A stretch of 13,822 bases of DNA from Candidatus Bathyarchaeota archaeon. Its GTDB lineage: Archaea; Thermoproteota; Bathyarchaeia; TCS64. Below the pieces are notes generated by a model. The model made no database searches. It had not been told where the DNA came from and was given only the letters and a program-made list of their open reading frames with translations. This document shows positions 1 through 6,366 of the stretch, in pieces. Positions within the stretch are counted from its first letter, which is position 1. Every line of letters starts with the position of its first letter. Location: contig JAOZIG010000148.1 in the NCBI GenBank assembly GCA_026014515.1, forward strand, positions 1 to 13,822, written 5' to 3'. Position numbers and translations under genes: made by a program.

Positions 1-148
1 GTCCACACCATGCACAGGCTTTTCCCTTTCCGCCGCTGTTTTTCTTGCCAATCGACTCCATTATTGAGCCGATAATGATGAGGGCTATGCCCACGATAGC
101 TAATTGGTATCTTAGACTAAGATCTAGAAAAATATCCAGATATGACAT
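1..148 (-). CDS. N-terminal part of a small membrane protein with a zinc-ribbon start (partial at window edge)
   Basis: Reading the minus strand from an ATG at 146-148 gives an open frame of 49 codons that runs off the left edge. Residues 1-14 are polar to mixed. Residues about 15-34 form one hydrophobic segment (QLAIVGIALIIIGSIM) that should cross the membrane. A short Gly/Lys-rich linker follows, and the visible part ends in CAWCG (Cys44, Cys47), the first half of a typical CxxC zinc ribbon. The start is supported by a TATA-like ACATATTTAG centred about 27 nt upstream, which fits a leaderless transcript. It is probably a membrane-anchored zinc-ribbon protein of unknown role; the rest of the protein is missing, so no function is assigned. 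Confidence 0.6.
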   Translation of the reverse strand, partial: MSYLDIFLDLSLRYQLAIVGIALIIIGSIMESIGKKNSGGKGKACAWCG

Positions 149-170
149 AGGTACTCATCCCAACGCCTAC

Positions 171-180
171 CTAAATATGT
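171..180 (-). promoter_or_regulatory. TATA-like box for the left-edge gene
   Basis: The minus strand reads ACATATTTAG here, centred about 27 nt before the ATG at 148. That spacing would put the transcript start at or next to the start codon. Assignment is by sequence and spacing only. Confidence 0.45.
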
Positions 181-282
181 TAACAATCTAAAATGTGAAG
201 CCGCTTTTCCGCATACGATTTTGTATATGCAAAACACTATTTTGGTGTTGATTCACCGGCGAATGTGTATAGATTGAGAACG

Positions 283-309
283 AAAATAAGCCGTTCTGGG
301 GGCTATTTT
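283..309 (-). terminator. Candidate hairpin terminator downstream of the beta-glycosidase
   Basis: AAAATAAGCC (283-292) can pair with GGCTATTTT (301-309) with one bulged A and an 8-nt loop. Read on the minus strand, the hairpin is followed by TTATTTT, about 50-75 nt past the glycosidase stop codon. Between stop and hairpin the minus strand also has a T5 run (CTTTTTC near 313-319), the kind of U-tract used by archaeal RNA polymerase. The rest of the 149-360 gap shows nothing else clear beyond the left gene's TATA box. Confidence 0.35.
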
Positions 310-360
310 GTTGAAAAAGAACTGGTTTTTGCTGGGACGTAGTACCCCCTACCCCCTCCC

Positions 361-1821
361 CTAGGGTAATGCGTTGTTTTCTGAGATTTTCTTGTATATC
401 GCTACTGTTGATGTTGGGCTGCGTTTCTTTGATGTCTTATCTACTCGGTATAACCCGAAGTGTATCTTGAAGCCGTCACTCCACTCAAAGTTATCCATGA
501 GGGTCCAGTGATAATATCCCAAGACAGGTACCTTATCCAAGTGAATAGTCTTGTGCAACGCCTCCATGTGAGCCAGCAAGTATCTTGTCCTTGTGTCTCC
601 TTTTTCGTCCGCTATCCCGTTCTCTGTAATGTAGAGGGGTCTCCTGTAGCGTTTGTAGGCGAAGTTCAGAACCTCTCTTAGCCCATCTGGGTATATTTCC
701 CAGCCATAGTCGGTGCAGTCACCTTCACAGGGCATGAGTTTGAAGTTGGCTAGTGGCTTCATGCCCTTATCAACGTACTTGATCTTCCAACGTGAATAGT
801 AGTTGATTCCAAGATAGTCACAACCTCTTACTCGGTATGGTTTCTGCTCATCAGGCTCAATGAGATAATCGAGATTCATATCATAATCTCCGTGGAAAAC
901 AGCGTTAAGACCCCACTCGTTGAAGGCGTAATCAATTAGTTTTGACGCTTCAACATCACGAGGATCATTCGGGTCATGGGGTGCGAATACCTGTAATACG
1001 GGTACTAGTCCAACTGTACATGGTCCTAGCTTGCTGAAGCTTGTCTTGTCCCATTTCTTTACATGTTCATAGCATAGTCCATGGGCGATAGCTAGGTTTC
1101 TCATTACAAGTAAGTATAGGTCTGGGTCGTTTTTCCCGGGTGGGAACTCGCTCCAAGTTGAAAGATAACCGTGTTCGCTGATTATCCGTGGCTCGTTAAT
1201 TGTGCAGTAAAGGTCTACAACGTCTCCGTACTTGTACGCGATATAGGCGCTGAACTTTGTGAACTCGATTACTGTCTTGTTGTCCAACCAACCTCGTTTG
1301 GTGGCGTTTTCCATATCCGTCTTACATTTTATGGGATCATGTAGCCAGAGGGGTATGGGCCAGTGGAAAAGGGTTAACATCAAGGTTATGTCCTGTTGTT
1401 TAGCTTCTGTGAATATCTTCCTGTATCGTTTTACCGCGTTCTGGTTTGCACGTTTATCCATCTGCTGTAATATTTCTTCAGTTATCTCGACATCACAGAC
1501 ATGCCCCTCGTCATCGAGCTTCACATGAACGGGTATATCGTCTATAGGCTCGGGGAAGAAACGCCCCCAATCAACAGAGACCCTGATAGAGTTGTTGCAG
1601 AGCCCTTCCTTGAGGAGCTTAAAATCTTCCCCATATAATTCCCAGAAACCGGGACCTTCCAGAGGATTATCTCCGCTTACTATGCCTTCTTCTATGTTGC
1701 CTTTGTCGTGAACCCACGCCCACCAGTCTGTCTTGTCGCTGGGTTCACCTCTGCCCATCTCTACTTGGAACGATGATATTGCGGTTCCCCAGAGGAAGCC
1801 TTCTGGAAACTCTTTACCCAT
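361..1821 (-). CDS. Glycoside hydrolase family 1 beta-glycosidase (LacS-like)
   Basis: This is a retaining beta-glycosidase of family GH1, expected to hydrolyse beta-glucosides, galactosides or related disaccharides in the cytoplasm; there is no signal peptide. The 486-residue length matches archaeal LacS-type enzymes (about 489). The acid/base Glu is in TINEP (Glu210) and the nucleophile in YITENG (Glu400), close to Glu206 and Glu387 of Sulfolobus LacS. Other family marks are SSFQVEMG near the N-terminus, FHWPIPLWLHDP (about 152-163) and the C-terminal HWTLMDNFEWSDGF substrate loop. I prefer the ATG at 1821 because MGKEFPEGFLWG aligns with family starts, but an in-frame GTG at 1830 lies 28 nt from a TATA-like box and could be a leaderless start. 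It is divergent from the carbamate kinase. Exact sugar preference cannot be read from sequence. Confidence 0.95.
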   Translation of the reverse strand: MGKEFPEGFLWGTAISSFQVEMGRGEPSDKTDWWAWVHDKGNIEEGIVSGDNPLEGPGFWELYGEDFKLLKEGLCNNSIRVSVDWGRFFPEPIDDIPVHVKLDDEGHVCDVEITEEILQQMDKRANQNAVKRYRKIFTEAKQQDITLMLTLFHWPIPLWLHDPIKCKTDMENATKRGWLDNKTVIEFTKFSAYIAYKYGDVVDLYCTINEPRIISEHGYLSTWSEFPPGKNDPDLYLLVMRNLAIAHGLCYEHVKKWDKTSFSKLGPCTVGLVPVLQVFAPHDPNDPRDVEASKLIDYAFNEWGLNAVFHGDYDMNLDYLIEPDEQKPYRVRGCDYLGINYYSRWKIKYVDKGMKPLANFKLMPCEGDCTDYGWEIYPDGLREVLNFAYKRYRRPLYITENGIADEKGDTRTRYLLAHMEALHKTIHLDKVPVLGYYHWTLMDNFEWSDGFKIHFGLYRVDKTSKKRSPTSTVAIYKKISENNALP

Positions 1822-1842
1822 AAGAAACACTCAATCAATGAT

Positions 1843-1883
1843 GGTTGTTTGAAGAATATAACAGGTGTTCCAATACAACAACC
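1843..1883. repeat. Inverted repeat flanking the glycosidase TATA box
   Basis: GGTTGTT (1843-1849) and AACAACC (1877-1883) are perfect 7-bp inverted arms. They bracket the TATA-like box at 1854-1862. A regulator bound here would block the basal promoter, so a sugar-responsive operator is possible, but seven bp with a 27-nt spacer can also arise by chance. Confidence 0.3.
1854..1862 (-). promoter_or_regulatory. TATA-like box for the beta-glycosidase
   Basis: The minus strand reads GTTATATTC, centred 37 nt before the ATG at 1821 and 28 nt before the GTG at 1830. It predicts a very short or absent 5' leader. Confidence 0.45.
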
Positions 1884-1903
1884 TTCTCTGATTAAATAAC
1901 ACT

Positions 1904-1944
1904 GGATAATTGTTCCAAATAGAGCATAAATTAGGATAATTGTT
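1904..1944 (+). repeat. Direct repeat GGATAATTGTT x2, 30 bp apart, upstream of carbamate kinase
   Basis: GGATAATTGTT occurs exactly at 1904-1914 and again at 1934-1944, a 30-bp period of about three helical turns. The second copy runs into the TTTTAAG taken as the carbamate kinase TATA box. A shorter repeat, TGTTCCAA, occurs at 1866-1873 and 1911-1918, overlapping the first copy. Same-face direct repeats next to a promoter suggest a tandem regulator site; no regulator is identified. Confidence 0.5.
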
Positions 1945-1949
1945 TTAAG
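1943..1949 (+). promoter_or_regulatory. TATA-like box for carbamate kinase
   Basis: TTTTAAG is centred about 34 nt before the GTG at 1980, which predicts a leader of roughly 8 nt. No convincing Shine-Dalgarno sequence lies before the GTG, in keeping with a near-leaderless message. Confidence 0.35.
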
Positions 1950-1979
1950 AAGCCTCACCTAGAGTCTAATCCTCTTCAG

Positions 1980-2933
1980 GTGAAACAGTTGAGCAAAAGG
2001 GTTATGATCGCACTCGGTGGAAACGCCATCAAGCAGCCCCATGAAAAGGGAACATACGAGGAACAGATGGTTAACGTTGAGACCGCAAGCAAACAGATCG
2101 CCAAGATAGCGCGAGACGGGTACGAGATCGCCATCACCCACGGTAACGGACCACAGGTAGGAAACTTAGCAATCCAGCAGGAGCAGGGAGCACACATGGT
2201 CCCAGCCCAGCCATTATTCATTCTAGGCTCCATGACTCAGGGTCAGATCGGTTATATGATGCAGCAGTCCCTCCAAAACGAGTTAGTTAAGGATGGAAAA
2301 GATGTTGCCACGGTGGTTACACAGGTAATAGTAAGCACTGATGACCCAGACTTCCAAGACCCCACCAAGCCAGTGGGACCATACTATGACGAGGCGACAG
2401 CGAAACGGTTGGGAGCCGAGAACGATTGGCTTGTTAAACAGGTCAAACCCACAGGCGATAAGACTTGGAGAAGAGTCGTACCAAGCCCCAAGCCATTAGG
2501 GATCGCGGAAGCAAAAGCAATCAAGAGACTAGTGGAGTCTGGTACTGTAGTTATTGCTTCAGGCGGTGGAGGCATCCCTGTCTATAGGAACGGTGGAACT
2601 CTACATGGCGTTGATGCCGTAATCGATAAGGATCGTGCAGGTGCAAAACTCGCTGAGGAGCTTGGAGCTGATATCTTCCTGATTCTCACAGATGTTGAAT
2701 ATGCTTTGCTCAACTATGGAACAGATAACGAGAAACCAGTAAAACAAGTCACAGTAGATCAAGCCAAACAGTACCTTGGTGAAGGACACTTCAAGGCAGG
2801 CAGTATGGGTCCAAAGATGGAGGCTGCTCTCGGATTTGTTGAGAGGGGCGGAGATCACGCCATTATCACGAGCCTAGATAAGGCTGCGGATGCTTTGGCG
2901 GGTAAGACTGGCACGCATATTGTGCCCAATTAA
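1980..2933 (+). CDS. arcC: Carbamate kinase
   Basis: Carbamate kinase of the amino-acid kinase family catalyses the reversible transfer of phosphate between carbamoyl phosphate and ADP, giving ATP and carbamate in fermentative use or carbamoyl phosphate in the reverse sense. The 317 residues match the family length. Visible motifs in order are ALGGNAI (11-17), HGNGPQVGNL (54-63), PVGPYY (131-136), RRVVPSPKP (164-172), the glycine loop GGGGIPV (195-201), DKDRAGAKLA (217-226), ILTDVE (235-240) and GSMGPKM (274-280). The start is a GTG, which places the GGN motif at its usual distance from the N-terminus; the next in-frame ATG at 2004 would remove the first beta strand. No arginine deiminase or ornithine carbamoyltransferase lies beside it, so the source of carbamoyl phosphate is not shown by context. 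Identification of the enzyme is secure; its pathway is inferred. Confidence 0.95.
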   Translation: MKQLSKRVMIALGGNAIKQPHEKGTYEEQMVNVETASKQIAKIARDGYEIAITHGNGPQVGNLAIQQEQGAHMVPAQPLFILGSMTQGQIGYMMQQSLQNELVKDGKDVATVVTQVIVSTDDPDFQDPTKPVGPYYDEATAKRLGAENDWLVKQVKPTGDKTWRRVVPSPKPLGIAEAKAIKRLVESGTVVIASGGGGIPVYRNGGTLHGVDAVIDKDRAGAKLAEELGADIFLILTDVEYALLNYGTDNEKPVKQVTVDQAKQYLGEGHFKAGSMGPKMEAALGFVERGGDHAIITSLDKAADALAGKTGTHIVPN

Positions 2934-2940
2934 TCATTTC

Positions 2941-2949
2941 TTTTATATT
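2941..2949 (+). promoter_or_regulatory. TATA-like box for the FUN14-like gene
   Basis: TTTTATATT lies just 8 nt after the carbamate kinase stop and is centred about 27 nt before the ATG at 2972. This gives the next gene its own leaderless promoter rather than making it simply a second operon gene. Confidence 0.55.
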
Positions 2950-2971
2950 CCATAACCACAAATCATTCTCC

Positions 2972-3292
2972 ATGAGTGAACAAGCAACAAGCTATCTAAC
3001 ACCCCTTATTACTCAGCTTGGGGTAGGTGGCATCATCGGACTCTGTATCGGTTACGCTTTGAAGAAAGTAGCTAAAATTGTCGCTGCGATCATTGGCCTC
3101 TTTACACTCGGATTACTATATCTACAAACAAAGGGACTAATTACAGTGGACTGGCTGGGAGTGGAAGCGTGGGGAAACACAGCTCTAGGTCAACTAGCAC
3201 AGATGGAAGGAACCCTAGGAGTAGTATTAGCAAACCTACCATTCGCAGGTGGAGCCATAGTCGGTCTAGGCATCGGCCTCAAAATGGGCTAA
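2972..3292 (+). CDS. FUN14-family small membrane protein
   Basis: A 106-residue, glycine-rich integral membrane protein that I recognise as FUN14 family (the domain of eukaryotic FUNDC1). The signature is the stretch GGIIGLCIGYALKKVAKIV (about 19-37), followed by IIGLFTLGLLYLQTKGLI (40-57) and a C-terminal GGAIVGLGIGLKMG (93-106). Three hydrophobic segments are predicted, roughly at 14-30, 33-52 and 84-103, with the basic KK pair at 31-32 between the first two. FUNDC1 acts as a mitophagy receptor in animals, but the prokaryotic members have no established role and the LC3-binding tail of FUNDC1 is absent here. It has its own TATA box 38 nt after carbamate kinase. Its last 14 nt overlap the 3' end of the methyltransferase on the other strand. 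Confidence 0.8.
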   Translation: MSEQATSYLTPLITQLGVGGIIGLCIGYALKKVAKIVAAIIGLFTLGLLYLQTKGLITVDWLGVEAWGNTALGQLAQMEGTLGVVLANLPFAGGAIVGLGIGLKMG

Positions 3293-3818
3293 GCCTAACA
3301 CAATATATTTTCTCAAAAAACAATCCTATTTCTTCTAATAACTCAAACCTGTAACCATTGAAATCAGCATCAGTTAAACCAGAGAGACTAGAATAAATCA
3401 TCAAAACAGAGCCCCCAGAGCCTAAAAAACAGGGGGCTTCACCGAGAAACCGCCTGATAACTTCTCCCCCAGTCTCACCGCCAGCCCAAGAAGCCTCATC
3501 AGCGTCCCCCTCTGAAGGCAGATATGGTGTATTGAATAGAATCCAGTCAAATACACCATCAACTGTTTCAAATAAATCGCTGTGCAGGAACTCTATCTTA
3601 TCCTGTACCTTGTTACTGTATGCTCCTTTCTCTGCGGCTACTAGTGCAGCTGGGTTGATGTCTACAGCCAAGACGTGGTTTACTTCTTTTTTCTGGGCGG
3701 CCGTTACTGCCTGTATTCCTGAGCCTGTTCCCATGTCCAGTACGTTGCCTGTTACTAGCTTCTCTACCCAGCGTTGAAGGAGATACGAGTCCTCACCGGG
3801 CTTATAGACCTCTTCCAT
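3279..3818 (-). CDS. HemK2/Mtq2-type class I SAM-dependent methyltransferase
   Basis: A 179-residue Rossmann-fold methyltransferase of the PrmC/HemK group, of the short archaeal and eukaryotic kind that lacks the bacterial N-terminal domain. In order: VYKPGEDSYLL near the N-terminus, SAM motif I VLDMGTGSG (26-34), acidic motif AVDINP (51-56), SDLF (80-83) and the substrate loop FNTPYLPSE (95-103). In relatives the (N/D)PPY loop holds a glutamine amide; here it reads NTPY. Characterised archaeal Mtq2, with a Trm112 partner, methylates the GGQ glutamine of release factor aRF1, so that is the likely substrate, by inference. The reading frame opens with TTG TTG ATG; I chose the ATG at 3818, which precedes MEEVYKPGEDS. 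No Trm112-like gene is in the window. Its 3' end overlaps the FUN14-like gene by 14 nt. Confidence 0.85.
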   Translation of the reverse strand: MEEVYKPGEDSYLLQRWVEKLVTGNVLDMGTGSGIQAVTAAQKKEVNHVLAVDINPAALVAAEKGAYSNKVQDKIEFLHSDLFETVDGVFDWILFNTPYLPSEGDADEASWAGGETGGEVIRRFLGEAPCFLGSGGSVLMIYSSLSGLTDADFNGYRFELLEEIGLFFEKIYCVRLSPF

Positions 3819-3870
3819 CAACAAAATGAACCCACTTGGACCAATAAGGATACCTCCACCTATCCAAAGG

Positions 3871-3879
3871 ATTTAACCC
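3871..3879 (+). promoter_or_regulatory. TATA-like box for the PqqB/PhnP-like gene, possibly bidirectional
   Basis: ATTTAACCC is centred about 27 nt before the ATG at 3902, so a leaderless transcript is predicted. The core is near-symmetric (GGGTTAAAT on the other strand) and could also fire toward the methyltransferase, giving it a leader of about 30 nt. A weaker CTTATTGG element at 3841-3850 is better placed (about 27 nt) for that gene. Confidence 0.45.
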
Positions 3880-3901
3880 TCAGCCATACACCAGAAACGT
3901 T

Positions 3902-4804
3902 ATGGAGATCACCGTCCTCGGAACAGCATCAATAGGCGGAGTACCTGAATGGGACTGCACATGCCCCAACTGCGCAGCCGCCAGAAAGAACCCGACACTA
4001 CGTAGAACAAGATCAGCGATCACCGTAACACTTGACGGATACAAACACATCCTATTTGATGCAGGTCATGACCTCAAAATACAGCTAGAAACAAACAATA
4101 TAACACCCAGACCAGAGACCGCAGGTGAAACATACCGAGAAAGCAGACTGGACTCTGTTTTCCTAACACATGGACACGCGGACCATACTGCAGGTGTTGC
4201 TGAGTTCTGTACAGGGAAGAGTTTTGAGATACCAGTATACGCTCCACCAGACCTAGTTGATTTCCTGTTTGGAACCGAGACGCATCCTAACTATTTCGGT
4301 GAGTTGGGCAGATTGGCGAAAAACTATGTCAAACCCATCAAGTTACCAGAATGCGAACCGGTTGAACGTCTCGGTGTAACCATAAAGGGATTCGAGATAC
4401 CTCACACACAAGTATTGGAGGATGGACGCCGATACCCCAGCACCACATATACATACGAGATTGAATACAACGAAAAACGTGTGATCTACGCACCAGACCT
4501 TGGTAGACTAGATAAATGGTTACTGGAAAGATTGGAGGGTGTTGATGTATTCCTAATGGATGCCACTTTCTGGTGGGATAACGAGCTTGAACGCATCAGC
4601 GGAATACCCATCACAAGCTACCAGCTGGGACACGTACCACAAGAAGAAGCCGTAGAAATCCTAAAAAACGCGGATATTGGACGCGTCATCTACACGCACT
4701 TCAACCACACGAACCCAGCCGTAGATCCAGCTAGTGAACAACGTAAAATTGTTGAAAACATGGATCAAGAAATCGCCCATGATGGAATGAAAATAAAGCT
4801 CTAG
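3902..4804 (+). CDS. Metallo-beta-lactamase-fold hydrolase, PqqB/PhnP-like
   Basis: A 300-residue metallo-beta-lactamase-fold protein. It opens with ITVLGTASIGGVPEWDCTC (3-21), the start typical of PqqB and related to PhnP cyclic phosphodiesterase. Cys19, Cys21 and Cys24 (CTCPNC) could hold a structural metal. The dinuclear metal site is visible as LTHGHADH (88-95), His168 (EIPHTQ), Asp199 (YAPDLG), and further histidines at 244, 266 and 269 (GHV and THFNH). PqqB takes part in pyrroloquinoline quinone synthesis and PhnP cleaves ribose cyclic phosphate, but no PQQ or phosphonate genes lie near, so the substrate is unknown. Its TATA box sits about 27 nt before the ATG, favouring this start. The stop codon shares the palindrome CTAG (4801-4804) with the stop of the converging prolyl-tRNA synthetase. 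Confidence 0.85.
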   Translation: MEITVLGTASIGGVPEWDCTCPNCAAARKNPTLRRTRSAITVTLDGYKHILFDAGHDLKIQLETNNITPRPETAGETYRESRLDSVFLTHGHADHTAGVAEFCTGKSFEIPVYAPPDLVDFLFGTETHPNYFGELGRLAKNYVKPIKLPECEPVERLGVTIKGFEIPHTQVLEDGRRYPSTTYTYEIEYNEKRVIYAPDLGRLDKWLLERLEGVDVFLMDATFWWDNELERISGIPITSYQLGHVPQEEAVEILKNADIGRVIYTHFNHTNPAVDPASEQRKIVENMDQEIAHDGMKIKL

Positions 4805-6255
4805 TAGGTTCGGCTTACATAAGCCACGTACTTGGCTTCATCCTTGCACAGGATACAGTTACCGGTAGGTTCTTCTTTTACATCCCATCTGGTGCCTCTG
4901 ATCTCGCCGCTAACCATGTCCTTGAGGTTGAATGCGCAGTCAGGGTCTCCACACCAGTTTACCCGGACAACCATGCGGCTGTCCATGTAGGTCTTCAACT
5001 GGTCCAAGTCATAGGCGTCAGCGATGAGGTTATCCATGGTCTGTTTGTCCTTTGCTTTGAGGCTCTCAAAGATAGACTCGAAGAGACCTTTGATGGTCTG
5101 AATCAACTCGGATTCGTCTATCTGGGTCTTCTCAAAGGTATCACGCCTGACCAGTGTGACCTTGTTGTTCTGGGCTTCTCTTGGACCAACCTCGATCCTT
5201 AGTGGAACTCCGTACATTTCCCATGTGAAGTACTTGTCACCGGGGTTGAACCTGTTATCATCATCAAGCTTTACCCTGATACCCGCTGCCTTTATCTCAT
5301 CAAAGAGCTTGTGTGAGTAATCCAGTGCAATCTGTTCCTTGCCCTTGAAGTAGATGGGTATGATAACCACCTGAATTGGGGCAACAATTGGAGGTAACAC
5401 CAAGCCGTGATCATCACCATGATGCGCGATAGTAGCAGCAAGAGTACGACCGAACCCCATACCATAACAGGTGTTGGTAGCTGTTGCCTGCTCACCATCA
5501 GCGTCCTCATAGGTTAACTCGAAAGCCTTGGCAAAGTTGTGTCCAAGCTGGTGTACTGTGCCAATCTGGTTCACCTTACCGTCAGGGTTCCAAGTATCAA
5601 AGGCAACGCTGTAGTCTGCTCCTGCGAATTTGTCGAACTCAGGGCGTTTCATCATGATATATGATAAGCCTAGTCTGTCGTAGACGCTTCTGTATGCCTT
5701 GATGGCTGCGTTTACCTCTGCCTCGGCGTCCTCGTAGTCAACGTGGGCTGTGTGCCCCTCGTTCCACAGGAACTCTCTTCCACGGTAGAGGGGTCTTGTG
5801 GCTTTGGTCTCGTATCTGTAGACGTTGCATGTCTGGTGCATTCTTAGAGGTAGGTCTTGATGGCTTCTCATCCATAGTTTGAACATTGGATAGATGGCGG
5901 TCTCGCTTGTTGGTCGGAGTATCAGTCTTCTTTCTAGCTCGTTGTTGCCCGCGTGGGTGATCCAGAAGACCTCGCCGCTGAATCCCTCGATGTGATCCTC
6001 TTCTTTTTGGAATGAGTCTTCGGGTATGACGACCGGGAACTGCATCGGCTCATTGCCGTTCTCTTCCAGTTTCTCTTCAAGCATCGCTATGATGCGTTTT
6101 GCTATACTCATACCCCATCCTGTGTAGACGCTGAAACCTTTCACGGGGTACCTGTCATCAACTATCTTCGCCTCAAGCAGCACGTTATCGTACCACTCGC
6201 TAAAGTTGTCCTTGGCGATTAGTTCCTTCTTGGTAGAGGACTTGTTCCCAGTCAT
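4801..6255 (-). CDS. proS: Prolyl-tRNA synthetase, archaeal/eukaryotic type
   Basis: Class II aminoacyl-tRNA synthetase that charges tRNA-Pro in the cytoplasm. The 484 residues match the archaeal/eukaryotic form, which lacks the bacterial inserted editing domain. Motif 1 region includes FPVVIPEDSF (73-82); motif 2 spans RPTSETAIYPMF (114-125) to RTRPLYRGREFLW-like residues (ATRPLYRGREFLW, 152-164); motif 3 is GMGFGRTLAATIAHHGDDHG (265-284). The anticodon-binding domain follows (about 290-390). The C-terminal domain carries Cys435, Cys440, Cys467 and Cys470, a probable zinc site, and ends in the family's terminal tyrosine (SRTY). The frame stays open upstream to 6414, but that extension (WHGIYWGDSP and similar) is unlike the family and crosses the promoter. 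The ATG at 6255 has a Shine-Dalgarno GAGG about 8 nt upstream and a TATA box at 6291-6300. Tail to tail with the PqqB/PhnP-like gene. Confidence 0.97.
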   Translation of the reverse strand: MTGNKSSTKKELIAKDNFSEWYDNVLLEAKIVDDRYPVKGFSVYTGWGMSIAKRIIAMLEEKLEENGNEPMQFPVVIPEDSFQKEEDHIEGFSGEVFWITHAGNNELERRLILRPTSETAIYPMFKLWMRSHQDLPLRMHQTCNVYRYETKATRPLYRGREFLWNEGHTAHVDYEDAEAEVNAAIKAYRSVYDRLGLSYIMMKRPEFDKFAGADYSVAFDTWNPDGKVNQIGTVHQLGHNFAKAFELTYEDADGEQATATNTCYGMGFGRTLAATIAHHGDDHGLVLPPIVAPIQVVIIPIYFKGKEQIALDYSHKLFDEIKAAGIRVKLDDDNRFNPGDKYFTWEMYGVPLRIEVGPREAQNNKVTLVRRDTFEKTQIDESELIQTIKGLFESIFESLKAKDKQTMDNLIADAYDLDQLKTYMDSRMVVRVNWCGDPDCAFNLKDMVSGEIRGTRWDVKEEPTGNCILCKDEAKYVAYVSRTY

Positions 6256-6262
6256 TTTCTTT

Positions 6263-6270
6263 TCCTCTTC
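6263..6270 (-). promoter_or_regulatory. Shine-Dalgarno site fixing the prolyl-tRNA synthetase start
   Basis: The minus strand reads GGAAGAGGAAAAGAAA just before the ATG at 6255, with GAGG about 8 nt upstream. This purine-rich site supports the ATG over the 53-codon upstream extension. Confidence 0.55.
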
Positions 6271-6290
6271 CCACTGTGAATGTAGGGGGG

Positions 6291-6300
6291 TTTTAAAAAG
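6291..6300 (-). promoter_or_regulatory. TATA-like box for prolyl-tRNA synthetase
   Basis: The minus strand reads CTTTTTAAAA, followed by a C6 run. It is centred about 40 nt before the ATG, predicting a leader of roughly 13 nt, just enough to carry the Shine-Dalgarno site. Confidence 0.55.
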
Positions 6301-6336
6301 GTAAGGATAAAACAAGGTGAAATAGTATCCGCAAAG

Positions 6337-6344
6337 ACTATAGG
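6337..6344 (+). promoter_or_regulatory. TATA-like box for the AbrB-like gene
   Basis: ACTATAGG is centred about 27 nt before the ATG at 6367. No Shine-Dalgarno sequence precedes the ATG, which agrees with a leaderless message. Confidence 0.35.
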
Positions 6345-6366
6345 GAGAGTCACCCCAGTATATTCC

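Noticed and set aside
211..230. Inverted repeat GCATA...TATGC in the 149-360 gap
   Set aside because: Five-bp arms with a 10-nt spacer in AT-rich DNA are expected by chance and no gene start is suitably placed.
345..361. G-quadruplex at the glycosidase 3' end
   Set aside because: Only three G-tracts are present on the minus strand; the nearest further G-run (334-336 and 298-302) is on the opposite strand, so a standard four-tract quadruplex cannot form.
460..681. Open frame antisense to the beta-glycosidase
   Set aside because: It lies wholly inside a well-conserved enzyme gene, has no promoter or ribosome site, and its translation resembles no known family. The same reasoning removes other antisense frames, such as those inside carbamate kinase and the amidohydrolase.
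6338..6349. ACTATAGGGAGA, identical to the 3' part of the T7 phage promoter
   Set aside because: The upstream recognition half of the T7 promoter is absent and there are no phage genes; the TATA-like core is better explained as the archaeal promoter of the AbrB-like gene.
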